DNA of 64,000 nucleotides, taken from NCBI GenBank assembly GCA_017979445.1, contig CM030714.1, positions 16,301,892 through 16,365,891 on the forward strand, given 5' to 3'. The stretch comes from Akebia trifoliata. Lineage: Eukaryota; Streptophyta; Magnoliopsida; Ranunculales; Lardizabalaceae. This document shows positions 35,681-45,532 of the stretch, in pieces (the stretch's first letter is position 1; each line of letters starts with the position of its first letter). Made by a program: the position numbers and the translations under genes. The notes below the pieces were generated by a model. It searched no databases. It was not told the origin of the DNA and was given only the letters and a program-made list of their open reading frames with translations.

Positions 35681-36365
35681 TCAAATGGGAGGAAAGGTCC
35701 CGTCAAGAAGAAAAATTCAGAAGGAAGTTTGTGCAGAAACTGCAGACCATTCAAGCCACGATATTTGTCTTTTAGCCAAGAGCTCACATCCGACAAAGAC
35801 AATATTGAAGTCGAAAAAAAATCAGAAGTCATCTTGAACATTGTAGGATCTTCAAAAGTATGTTTACTTGTTCAAGTATTCGCTAATGGAAGATGTAGAA
35901 TCATCAACCACTTTGAAGAGGAAGATCTTTTATTCTAATATTTATCAAGATTTTTTAAGTCCAGCTCAGCATTTTCAAAAGAAATTCAAAAGAAAATGAT
36001 CAATTCTTTATTGCACATATGATAATCTTAAGAGTCTTAAATTTAAGAGAATGTCAGTTCTTTTCTCTATCATACATCAGAGTCCATTTTTTCAAGTGTA
36101 ATCCATTCCATCAGTCTCGTAGTCAAGTCCCAATTAAAGCCAACCTTGAAACTAGGGGCATTTTTGAAGGTCATTTAATTCCAAAATTTTTGTTCTTAAT
36201 CACATGATAAAAAGAAAATCATACAAAGCTTAAAAGTCCGGCGAAACCCAATGATAATTACGAATCTAGATGCATGATAAGCCAATAAAGACCTGATCTT
36301 TCAAACTTTGAGCTCGATTTTGAATCATATAATCAATTAATAGGATTGTTTAAGTTCCTATAAAT
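35681..36365 (+). other. Noncoding interior of the gag-only element
   Basis: Open frames of 60-70 codons at 35729-35938 and 36019-36207 have no recognisable domain. A/T- and purine-rich. Confidence 0.4.
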
Positions 36366-36960
36366 CTAAGCCCGAGAAACGTGGCTTAGTAAGTTCGAGT
36401 CCGAGAAACGAGACTCCAACTTTTTGAATCATAGAATGAATGGGCTTGTTGAAGTGCCTATAACCTAAGTTCGAGTCCGAGAAACGAGACTCCAACTTTT
36501 TGAATCATAGAATGAATAGGCTTTTTGAAGTGCCTACAAACCTAAGTTCGAGTCTGAGAAACGAGACTCCAATTTTTGAATCATAGAATGAATAGGCTTT
36601 TTGAAGTGCCTACAAACCTAAGTTCAAGTCCGAGAAACGAGACTCCAACTTTTTGAATAATATATAGACTTTTTGAAGTGCCTATAAACCTAAGTTCGAG
36701 TCCGAGAAATGAGACTCCAACGTTTTGAATCATAGGCTTTTTGAAGTGCCTATTAACCTTAGTTCGAGTCCGAGAAACGAGACTTCAATTTTAATAGGAT
36801 TGTTTAAGTTCCTGCAAACCTTAGCCAGAGTCCGAGAAACGAGACTCCAGCTTTGTTTGAAATCATATTGAATTAATAGGATTATTTAAGTTCCTTAGCC
36901 TGAGAAGCTTGGCTACAATAGGCTCCAGTCCGATAAATGAGACTCAACTTTTTCGAACTC
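36366..36960 (+). repeat. Second hairpin array, about ten units (period about 76 bp, shortening)
   Basis: The repeated core GAGTC-CGAGAAACGA-GACTC extends outward to AAGTT and AACTT with one mismatch. Apical motifs lie at about 36372, 36401, 36477, 36554, 36630, 36702, 36770, 36832, 36897 and 36930. The first and ninth units keep the loop (CGAGAAACG or TGAGAAGC) but have different, still paired stems: CTAAGCC/GGCTTAG and TAGCC/GGCTA. Unit eight swaps AGT/ACT for AGC/GCT. Spacers carry TTTTTGAATCATA and AGTGCCTA. Confidence 0.8.
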
Positions 36961-37400
36961 TAAAAAGAATTTCAAATAGGATTTAACGAAGTTCCTACAA
37001 TGTTATAACTCCAATTACCTTTGTTAAACCTTGCTATGATTGTTTTCGTTGCATAAGTGCATCTCAATTTTGAATCATTATTGTCAGTGAGAGAAGATCT
37101 CTAGGACCTGGCACATTTTTACTTAGTTTCACACAGCATCACACCATTGCACACACGTGCACTTTTGCATCAGTCAGGGAAAATCTTCTAAAATTCGAGG
37201 ATTTGACATCGTCAGTGAGAGTTCAAGCTCGAGGACCTGACAACCTTTTAGTTCGGGAAGAGTTTACGCTCAAGGATCCGAAAACACCCTGACGAATTGC
37301 TAAATCAGGCTGCAAAATGAACTGTTACTAGCTTTGGCATTCAGATATCGCACTATCTACCAAAATAGATTTGCTATCTAGTTTGCTTCAACCCTCTGCC

Positions 37401-37412
37401 AAGAGGGGCATC
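37401..37412 (+). promoter_or_regulatory. Polypurine tract of the gag-only element
   Basis: AAGAGGGGCATC immediately before the 3' LTR start, in the position where plus-strand DNA synthesis is primed. Confidence 0.8.
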
Positions 37413-39177
37413 TGTAGACACCCCATTTTTGCATCCGCCTGATTAATCAACTCGTCAACCCGATTGCAATGATTCCCAATGATGGATGTGTATTCCAATG
37501 CTTTATTTTGTTACCAGATATATTTCAGAAATCCGGATGAGGTATCTCGAACTGACAAAATCTTAGAAATTACGCTACGCTAGGAAAATACGACCCCAGA
37601 AACATAGAAATCATCATCTTGCAGACCAGAAAGAAACTTCACGATAAAAATCACTAAAAATTACCAAATTACCAAAATATTCCTAACCTCAAAACAACCC
37701 TAGAGCCTACGTTACGCTTAGGAAAACTCTCTCGAACACATAAAATAACAAATCGGAACCAAATAAATCATTTCACCAATTTTAATAGAATTTGACAAAA
37801 TTACGAAAATGCCCCTCGTAAAGTTCACAACCATTTCACACAAAAAATCTTCATAAATAACAAAAACTAATATTTCCATTGAATTCCTTACGAAAAATCG
37901 ATTCTAAAACATCCTGGAACATTAAAAACCGACTTGAAACGTGAAAAGTCCTCTCCGGGGGCAAAACGGTAATTTCACAATTTTCATAATTAAAAATTTT
38001 GAAATTAATAAATAAATATTAAATAATTAAAGTGAAACATTAATGAAATTAATTTAAAATTTTGAACCTAAAAAATCGATCAATCGGGTTCTCAGGCAAA
38101 ATTGTTGAGGGTTCGTGAGATATTTCTTTAAGAACCCCTCAATTTGGGGGTCCAAAGAATTAAAGAAATAATGAAAGGGGCCTTCTCCAAAAATTAAAAG
38201 TAAATCAAGCAAGACTAAAGTCAAGGTATTAAAGTCAATCAAGTGAGACTGAAGTCAAAATTAAAGTCAATTAAGCAAGACTGAAGTCAAGTCAATCAAT
38301 TAAGACTAAAGTCAAAACATTAAAAGTCAATCAAATAAGACCAAAAGTCATAATAGAATTCTAATTAAATAATAACTCTATCTAATAGAGTTCTAACTTA
38401 AAAATAATTCTACTTAAAACAATTTGAATTAAAACACAATTCTACCTAAAACAATTCTAATTAAAATACAATTCTACCTAAAACAAGTCAAATTAAAACA
38501 CAACTCTAATTAAAAGATCTCTAATTAAACACTAACTCTATCCAAATCAACCCCTAAAAACATCTATAAATAGAGGTGCTCACACCCTATTTTCGTATCA
38601 AATTATAAACCCTAAGAGAAGTAGGTCTAGAAGCTCCCCTAGCCCCCCATAAACCCTAGTTTTGGAGTCTCAACTCCTTAGCTAACATCCCTCCTTCAAT
38701 TTTAGTCTAGAAAACACCCAAAAGCCTTCTAAAAACATCCCCAAATCCGCAACGAACTTGAAGAGTTTAGATTCAAAAACAACGAGATACCTTGCCTCGG
38801 AGATCCGAAGTCAAATCCGGAAGCAGAACGAAGCAAGGGAGCACGGTACAAGGAGTTCTTTTTGTCAGATCTGAGGGAACCAAGTCCTTGCCATCGGAAA
38901 GGTAAACCTTTTATTTTTATTTATTTTCTTATCTAGGTTTTAGCAATGTAATTTACTTGGGAATTTAGTAGAGACCGACTGTGGCCGGGCGGGGTTGGTG
39001 CCTTACACCTTCCAACCCCGTAACTTGATCCCCGAATTCAGTTTTTTATTATTTTAGATTAGTTTTTATCCGTTTAGAGTCATTGATCGGTTCCTAGATC
39101 GTAATAACTAGGTGGTGACTCCCAAACCTCAAGGGTCAAAAGCGGATCCGCGCACCCCGCGGATCGAGGGCGTTTCA
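37413..39177 (+). repeat. 3' LTR of the gag-only element (1,765 bp)
   Basis: Near-identical to 28222-29988; TATA box at 38565-38572. It ends CGTTTCA where the 5' LTR ends CGCTTTCA (one base lost), followed directly by the GGCAT duplication. Confidence 0.9.
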
Positions 39178-39182
39178 GGCAT

Positions 39183-39308
39183 CGGAGCTTTTTCCTCTTT
39201 ACAGGAAGAGACCATAACAGAGAAAGGGTGATCGACGCATGATCCTGGAATCTATGCCACGATCATAGCTCGGTTAACATCAGGAAATTGTGAAAAGTGA
39301 CTTCCACA
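39183..39308 (+). repeat. 5' LTR of the Tat element, second part
   Basis: Resumes the LTR interrupted at 28221 and ends GACTTCCACA. The last 29 bases (TCAGGAAATTGTG to CTTCCACA) recur at 45281-45309. Confidence 0.8.
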
Positions 39309-39310
39309 AT

Positions 39311-39329
39311 TGGCGCCGTCTGTGGGATC
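39311..39329 (+). promoter_or_regulatory. Primer-binding site of the Tat element
   Basis: TGGCGCCGTCTGTGGGATC, two bases after the LTR end; a site type common in plant Tat/Retrosat-like elements. Confidence 0.75.
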
Positions 39330-39359
39330 AAGCAAAAAAAAAAAAAACACGACGTACAG

Positions 39360-40740
39360 ATGGCTAACACTAGAAATATAGGAAGAAGGGTGACTGCTAG
39401 AGCAAATGCTACAGGAGAAGTAGGAGATGCAATGCCAGTAGCGGTAGTGGGGGCAATAGGGGAAGGACATGCACAGGGTGAGCAAGATGGCGTGCCAGTA
39501 TTGGGCATCCAACAGTTACTGGCGCAGATTAGGGGAGATCTGCAGAGAAAACTGGATCGTCAATCGGAGGAGATCAAGGAACTAAGAAGGGAGAACGAGC
39601 GCCTGAGACAACAGAGAGGAGATGAATCAGGGAACCACGACGGGACTGACAAAGAAGGGGGATAGTATTCTGGGAATCATGACCCCGACGAGAGAAGTGA
39701 GAGCAATCAGACTGTCACTGAGTAAGGCGTACCTCCAAATCCTCTCACTACGGGGGAAGTGGAGGATATGCTCAAGCACAGGGAAGAAGATGCCGCAAAG
39801 CGAGGGAAAATCGAGAGGCTTGCTCAATCAATCGTTAGAGAACTACAAACATCTCCATTTTTCGTAGTGATCAAACACGCAGAGCCACCAAGGAAATTCC
39901 ATACGCCGAAATTCGACCCTTCTGATGGAACTAAAGACCCTGTGGAGCATGTCATGCATTACAAGAACATGATGATCTTAAACGAGGGGGATGATGCGCT
40001 GATCTACAAATTGTTCCCTTCCACCCTTCGTTCAGGGGCGCTTTCCTGGTTTCAGGGCCTCCAGGCGGGGACGATCGAGAGTTTCCAACAATTGGAGGAA
40101 ATTTTCGTAACATAAGTACATTCAGAATAGAAGGAGAAAAGTTAAAGTCAACATCTTGTTCTATCTGCGACAGGGAGAAAAGGAAAGCGTCTGGGATTTC
40201 ACGGCTCAATTTAGAGGTCAGCTCCTTTCGGTAGAGAACCCAGACGATGGCATGGTCGTTCAGGCGTATGTAAATGCAATCATACCGGGAACCAGGTTGC
40301 ATGAAGATCTAGTAACGAATCCCCCAGAGAGAATGGAGGATCTATATGTGGTAGCTGAGAAATTCATTACTCTAGAAGAAACATTGAAGAACAGATCTAG
40401 AGAAACTTTGGCGGATCTGAAAGGAAGAAAGCAAGGGAGCACACAAGCCGGAATACATGGAATTCGAAAAGAATCCTAACTCTACTGATAGAAAGGCTAT
40501 CCGAGATATTAAGGTACATCGTCAACGATCCGAGCTTCAAACCCGCATCTCAGAACTACCGTGGGCAACCGGGGATGCCTTATTGCGAGTATCACAAGGC
40601 AGAAGATCACCCGACCGATAGCTGTTGAAAACTAAAACATGTCATTCAGGACATGATCGACATAGGGAAGCTCAGGAGATATGTAGCGATGTCCACAGAA
40701 GAACGACGGGGACGGGATTTGCCTCCCCCACCCCCCACAT
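39360..40740 (+). pseudogene. Gag of the Tat element
   Basis: Starts at ATG 39360 (MANTRNIGRRVTARAN), with a coiled-coil-like KLDRQSEEIKELRRENERL stretch. It shifts frame before 39759, where the capsid domain appears (PPRKFHTPKFDPSDGTKDP, HVMHYKNMM, GALSWFQGL). A stop at about 40113 is followed by a new frame from 40156 (FYLRQGEKESVWDFTAQFRG, AYVNAIIPGTRL). A knuckle with the CEYHKAEDHPTDSC pattern lies near 40585-40625 in a third frame. At least three lesions; not translatable as one protein. Confidence 0.8.
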
Positions 40741-40773
40741 GGACTTCCGGCCCAAGATGATAAAAATCGAAAA

Positions 40774-41265
40774 GTGGTAAACACAATAGTGACAGAGCTA
40801 GCAACAGACAAATCATCCGGGGTTCCGTTACGATCTAAGGTCAGGAAAGCACAGCATGATCGAGAAGTTTATAAAGTCACAGAGGAAGCCGTAGTAACTC
40901 GGATACCAGAGTCAGTATGGGGAAACAATGCAATCATGTTCACTCCAAAAGACTTAGATGGAGTGTCCAGCCCTCACAACGATGCTTTGGTAATTACCCT
41001 ATCAGTAGGCCCAGTTGATCTAAGAAGAATTCTCATCGACGCAGGGAGTGCAATTGACATCCTGTTCATATCAGCCGCTGAGCGTATGGGCGTGCTGTGT
41101 GGAATGGAGCAATCTGACGTTAGTGTCTACAGTTTTAACAGGAGTTCGGTAATGCCAGCTGGAGAGATCACATTGCCCATTTCGGCTAGTCTGAAAGTTA
41201 TTATTACCAGATTCGTTATAGTTAGTTCAGACTCAGCTTACAATACAATCCTCGGGAGAAGATAG
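40774..41265 (+). pseudogene. Aspartic protease region of the Tat element
   Basis: Retroviral-type aspartic protease that would process Gag-Pol. The catalytic loop is IDAGSAID near 41034-41057 (family pattern IDxGSS.DIL), and the flap and second-strand region ends in AYNTILGRR at the stop. The 163-codon frame is open, but it is cut off from gag and RT by stops (TAG at 41263). SIDILF-type context supports the Tat lineage. Confidence 0.8.
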
Positions 41266-41479
41266 ATTCACTCGATGCAGGCCGTGCCTTCCACATTTTA
41301 TCAAGTATTGCTATTTTCGACCTTGCAGGGGCCCATGGAGATTTGCGGAGATCAGATAATGGCTCGGCAATGTTTTTCCTATGCAGTTAAAGAGGGAAGG
41401 AAGAAGGAGCATCAGGAGAAAATCGAGAGGATTAAAGATAGCCCCGCTAGCCTAGAAGAACAATAACAATTATAGAACA

Positions 41480-41719
41480 CCCAGCCTATTGGTCGGGTAT
41501 CCGTAGTGGAGCAAGTAGTAGAGGTCGATTTGGGAGAGGATGGTGCGCATCTGACCTTCATCGGGTCGGAAATGAAGAAGGAGGAGTCGGAAAGTATGAT
41601 TGAATTCTTAAAAAATAATAAGGATGTCTTTCCCTAGTCATTGGAGGACATGCCCGACATTTATCCATGAGTGGTGAGCCACCATCTGCATGTAGATCCA
41701 AACTTTTTACCTATCCAAC
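41480..41719 (+). pseudogene. Tat pol, linker before reverse transcriptase (left of the solo LTR)
   Basis: Protease-RT linker and RT start: VEVDLGEDGAHLTFIG, then a stop in place of Trp before SLEDMPDIYP and another stop before VVSHHLHVDP. Reading is interrupted at 41719 by the solo LTR and resumes in frame at 43446 when one CCAAC copy is removed. Confidence 0.8.
41715..41719. repeat. Target-site duplication CCAAC, left copy
   Basis: Matches 43441-43445 and brackets the inverted solo LTR. Confidence 0.9.
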
Positions 41720-43440
41720 TGAAAGCGCCCTCGATCCGCGGGGTGCACGGACCGCTTTTGACCCTTGAGGTTCGGGAGTCGCCACCTAGTTATTATGGTC
41801 TAGGAACCGAACATTGACTCTAAAAGGTAAAAGAAACTAATCTACGAAAAATAAGAAACTAAGTCCGGGGATCACGTTACGGAGTTGGAAGGTGTTAGGC
41901 ACCAACCCCGCCCGGCAAACACCGGTCTCTACTAATTTTCAAGTAGAACTACATTGCTAAAATGACCTAATCAATAAAAAAAATAAAAATACTTACCTTT
42001 TCCGAACGCAACGATTTTCTTTTCCCTCAGATCTGATAGAATAACTTCTTGTACAATATTCCTCGCTTCGTTCTCTCACCGGATCTTATTTTTGATCTCC
42101 AAGTTGAAGTATCTCTTTCTTATATCTGAATTCTTCGAATTTGTTTATGGGTTTTAGGGTGTTTTTGAAGGGCTTCTAGGTGTTTTTTGAGCTAAAATTG
42201 AGGTATGGGTGTTAGGTAAGGAGTTGGGACTTCAAAATTGAGGTTTATTGGAGGTTAGGGAGGCTTTTTGACCTACTTCTCTTAGTGTTTATGATTTGGT
42301 ACGAAAATAGGGTGTGAGCACCTCTATTTATAGATTTTTTTAGGGTTGATTTTGATAGAGTTAGTGTTTAATTAGAGTTGTGTTTTAGTTATAATTGTTT
42401 TAGGTAGAATTGTGTTTTAATTAAAATTGTTTTAGGTAGAATTATTTTTTAGTTATAACTCTATTAGATAGAGTTATTTTTTAATTAGAACTCTATTAGG
42501 ATTTTGACTTTTGGTTTTATTTGATTGACTTTTAATATTTTGACTTTAGTATTAATTGATTGACTTTTAATATCTTGACTTTAGTCTTGTTTAATTGACT
42601 TTAATCTCACTAGATTGACTTTAATACCTTGACCTTAGTCTTTCTTGATTGACTTTAATTTTTTGGAGAACCCTCCTCTATTATATCTTTAATTCTTTGG
42701 ACTCCCAAATGGAGGGGTCCTTAAAGAAATATCTCACGAACCCTCAACAATTTTACTTGAAATCCCGATTGATCGATTTTTTAATTCAAAATTTTAAATT
42801 AATTTCATTAATGTTTCAATTTAATTATTTAATGTTTTATTTATTAATTTTAAAATTTTTAATTATGAAAATTGTGAAATTACTGTTTTGCCCTCGGAGA
42901 GGACTTTTCACGTTTTAAGTAGATTTTTAATGTTCTAAGATGTTTTAGAATCGATTTTTCGTAAGGAATTCAATGGAAATATTAGTTTGTATCATTTATG
43001 AAATTTTTTGTATGAAATGGTCATGAACTTTATGAGGGGCATTTTCATAATTTTGTCGAATTCTGTGAAAATTGGTGAAATGATTTATTTGATTCTGATT
43101 TGTTGTTTTATGTGTTCGAAAGAGTTTTCCTAAGTGTAATGTAGGCTCTAGGATTTTTTTGATGTTAGGGGTATTTTGGTAATTTGGTAATTTTTTAGTG
43201 ATTTTTATCGTGAAACTTCTTTTTGGGTCTGCAAGATGATGATTTCTAAGCTTTTGGAGTCATATTTTCCTAGCGTAGCGTGATTTCTAATGTTTTGTCA
43301 GTTCGAGATACCTCATCCGGATTTCTGAAACACATCTGGTAACAAAATAAAGCAATGGAATACACATCCATCATTGGGAATCATTGCGATCGGGTTGATG
43401 AGTTGATTAATCAGGCGGATGCAAAAATGGGGTGTCTACA
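41720..43440 (-). mobile_element. Solo LTR of the gag-only element family, inverted
   Basis: Begins TGAAAGCGCCCTCG and ends GGGGTGTCTACA, the reverse complement of the 28222 LTR ends, with collinear similarity throughout. About 1,721 bases, clearly more diverged than the two LTRs of the intact element. Flanked by CCAAC on both sides, so it is a solo LTR left by recombination between the LTRs of an inserted element. The plus-strand frame at 42649-42918 is a mirror of LTR sequence and not a gene. Confidence 0.9.
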
Positions 43441-43445
43441 CCAAC

Positions 43446-45160
43446 AAAAACCACGAAGACTAGCACCAAGGCTGCGACAAGCTGTGAACGTAGAAGTTTC
43501 TAAACTTCTTAAGGTCGGGTACATAAAAGAAGTGCAATTCCCAACATGGGTCGCCAACATAGTAACGGTACCTAAAAAGGATGGTCGGGTAAGGGTATGC
43601 ATCGATTTCACTAACTTAAATTAGACATACCCAAATGATGGGTTTTTGCTTCCACGGATTGATAGCCTGGTAGACGCAACGGTAGGACACGAGAGACTTT
43701 CATTCATGGACAGGTATTCAGGTTATAACCAGGTCATGTTAACCCCTGAGGATTAGGAGAAAACAACCTTTATCACTGAACAAGGTCTATTCTGCTATAC
43801 CATGATGCCATTCGGATTAAAAAACGTCGAAGCCACGTATTAGAGGCTAGTTACAAAGATGTTCGAAGATAAATGAGGAGATACCATGAAAGTCTACATC
43901 GATGACATGCTAGTAAAAAGCAAGCGAGCGGAAGACAACATGATCCAACTAGAAGACACATTTGCTCTCCTAAGGGAATCTAGAATGTGCCTCAACTCGA
44001 AGAAGTGTGCATTCGGAGTATCTTCCAGGAAGTTTTTGGGATACATAGTCACAAGAAGAGGAATAGAGACCAATCCAGACCAAATAAGAGCGCTAACGGA
44101 GATGGCCCCACCAACCAGTGTGAAACAAGTACAAAAATTAGTTGGAAGAATTGCTTCCCTCAACAGGTTTGTGTCAAGATCATCAGACAAATGCAAACCC
44201 TTATTTTCATTATTGAAGAAAGGGACAGGGTTCGTATGGTCGGAAGAATGTGAGAAGGCATTTAAGAACTTAAAGGCATATCTCGGGTCTCCTCCAATTT
44301 TGAGCAAACCGGAAGACGACGAAACTTTGGGGATGTATTTGGCTGCTACGCCAATGGCAATAAGTTCCATACTTTTTAGGACGGAAGAAAAAAAAGAGCT
44401 ACCAATTTACTTCGTCAGTAAAACGCTAGGAACCTCGGAGGAAAAGTACAGTCAAATAGAGAAAATTTGCCTCGCTCTAGTATATTTGGTGCAGAAGCTC
44501 AGACCCTATTTTCAAGCTCACAGGGTCAAAATCATTACGGATTATCCGATAAGAGAGATACTTTATAGATTAGAAAAATCTAGGAGAGTGGCCAAGTGAA
44601 TTGTCACCCTGGGAGAGTTAGACCTTATGTTCGAACAGAGGAATGCACAAAATGGACAAGTAGTTGTCGATCTTCTTGCTGATTTCCCTGTTGAAGACCC
44701 ACATTGGGAGGAAGAGGTAGATCCGTTAGAAGAAAATATACCCGATCCTATGAGCCCGGAAACTGGATGGAGGTTATTCACAAATGGGTCAGCTAATTTC
44801 CATGGATCAGGTGCATGAATGGTGCTAGTCACTCCCAGTAACGATAGATTGGAAAAAGTAATAGAGTTAGGGTTTGGGGCATCGAATAATGAAGTTGAAT
44901 ACGAGGCGGTCCTCAGAGGACTACGTATGGCTCAAGAATTGAAGATTAAAGAGCTACAAGTTTATTCAAACTCCCAGCTTGTAGTCGAACAATGCAGAGG
45001 CACATTTCAAGTAAAAGACGACAGAATGGCGAAGTAGGTAAAGCTCGTCCAGAAGGAGATGGCAGGATTTGAGAAAGTGAAAATCTCCAGGATATTCCGA
45101 GATAACAATCGCCACGTCGACTTGTTAGCATATGTAGCATCGATGCTAGGGGATTCAGAG
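43446..45160 (+). pseudogene. Tat pol: reverse transcriptase, RNase H and archaeal-type RNase H
   Basis: RT resumes QKPRRLAPRLRQAV, then LLKVGYIKEVQFPTWVAN, VRVCIDFTNLN, LPRIDSLVDATVGHE, FMDRYSGYNQV and the active site YIDD at 43895-43906. The thumb and connection follow (FLGYIVTRRGIE, NPDQIRAL), then RNase H (SEECEKAFKNLKAYL, YFVSKTLGTSEEKYS, VKIITDYPIREIL). The second, archaeal-type RNase H of Tat elements follows: GWRLFTNGSANFHGSG (first catalytic Asp now Asn), NNEVEYEAVLRGLR, LQVYSNSQLVVEQ and NRHVDLLAYVAS. In-frame stops at about 43622, 43755, 43841, 43874, 44597, 44816 and 45035 look like C-to-T or G-to-A decay for the most part. Integrase is absent. Confidence 0.88.
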
Positions 45161-45280
45161 GTCCAAACAATCCCGGTGGAATTCCAGGCCCAGGCAAGTA
45201 TTGACTCAGAAACAGAAGAAATGTGCATGCAGGTAAGTTCAGGTCCATGCTGGATAGACGAAATAGTTGACTTCCTTAGG

Positions 45281-45309
45281 TCAGGAAATTGTGAAAAGTG
45301 ACTTCCACA
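45281..45309 (+). repeat. Terminal 29 bases of the Tat 3' LTR
   Basis: Identical to 39280-39308. Directly preceded by pol sequence downstream of the second RNase H (WIDEIVDFLR), so everything between that point and the LTR end was deleted. Confidence 0.8.
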
Positions 45310-45314
45310 ATAAG

Positions 45315-45532
45315 GCATATTTTTGCTGAGTTACATACAATCTGGTTGTCGTGATAATGGCTTCAAGACCCAGAAAATAATGTAAGCAACCAAGATCCTT
45401 CATGGAAAATGATTCTCTTAAGTCAATGATCTATTGCAAAAGACGTGTCACTATTTCCAATGAGGAGAATTTCATCAATATAAATGAATAATAAGATAGT
45501 GACCTCAACGATAAGTAAAGAAACAGTAACCA
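45315..45532 (-). pseudogene. Ty1/copia reverse transcriptase remnant, upstream part
   Basis: Minus strand reads LLFIYIDEIL near 45455-45485 (the YVDD active site altered to YIDE), then SFAIDHLRESFSMKDLG (one frameshift), YFLGLEAI and YVTQQKYA at the left edge. This is the standard copia RT order, continuing at 27898 after removal of the Tat insertion. The upstream side is cut at 45533 by another LTR. Confidence 0.85.

Larger units (their letters stand above)
28222..39177 (+). mobile_element. Gag-only LTR retrotransposon (TR-GAG type, Tat/Ogre-related), complete with TSD
   Basis: A complete element of 10,956 bases. Direct LTRs are at 28222-29988 and 37413-39177, with PBS at 29990, PPT at 37401, and identical flanking 5-mers GGCAT at 28217-28221 and 39178-39182. 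The 7.4-kb interior encodes only a frameshifted gag (32690-34096). No protease, RT, RNase H or integrase similarity appears in any frame. It also holds four tandem arrays (30218, 31407, 35488, 36366). The LTRs differ at about 20-25 positions by eye (roughly 98.6 percent identical, mostly C/T changes), so insertion is recent. It must have relied on an autonomous Tat/Ogre relative. Confidence 0.9.
27899..45309 (+). mobile_element. Ty3/gypsy Tat-lineage element, internally deleted, containing two later insertions
   Basis: Starts TGTGGAAG and ends CTTCCACA, a perfect 8-bp terminal inverted pair. Flanking 5-mers are GTAAG (27894-27898) and ATAAG (45310-45314), a duplication with one substitution. 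With one copy removed, the interrupted copia reading frame closes exactly. Contents in order: 5' LTR (split by the element at 28222-39177), primer-binding site 39311-39329, gag, protease, RT (split by the solo LTR 41720-43440), RNase H and a second archaeal-type RNase H. Then there is an abrupt join to the last 29 bases of the LTR. Integrase, polypurine tract and most of the 3' LTR are missing. All genes carry stops. Confidence 0.88.

Noticed and set aside
36366..36960. Regularly spaced repeats considered as a CRISPR array
   Set aside because: Plant transposon context, spacers are themselves repeats, and the period shrinks along the array.
42649..42918. 89-codon plus-strand frame in the solo LTR
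   Set aside because: Antisense of LTR sequence that also gives frames at 28857 and 38054 in the other LTR copies; similarity is from the repeat.
43894..44370. 158-codon minus-strand frame
   Set aside because: Antisense shadow of the Tat reverse transcriptase with YIDD on the plus strand.
27899..45309. Endogenous pararetrovirus considered for the RT/RNase H region
   Set aside because: Flanking LTR ends, PBS, TSD and the Tat-type second RNase H identify an LTR retrotransposon; no movement-protein or coat motif seen.
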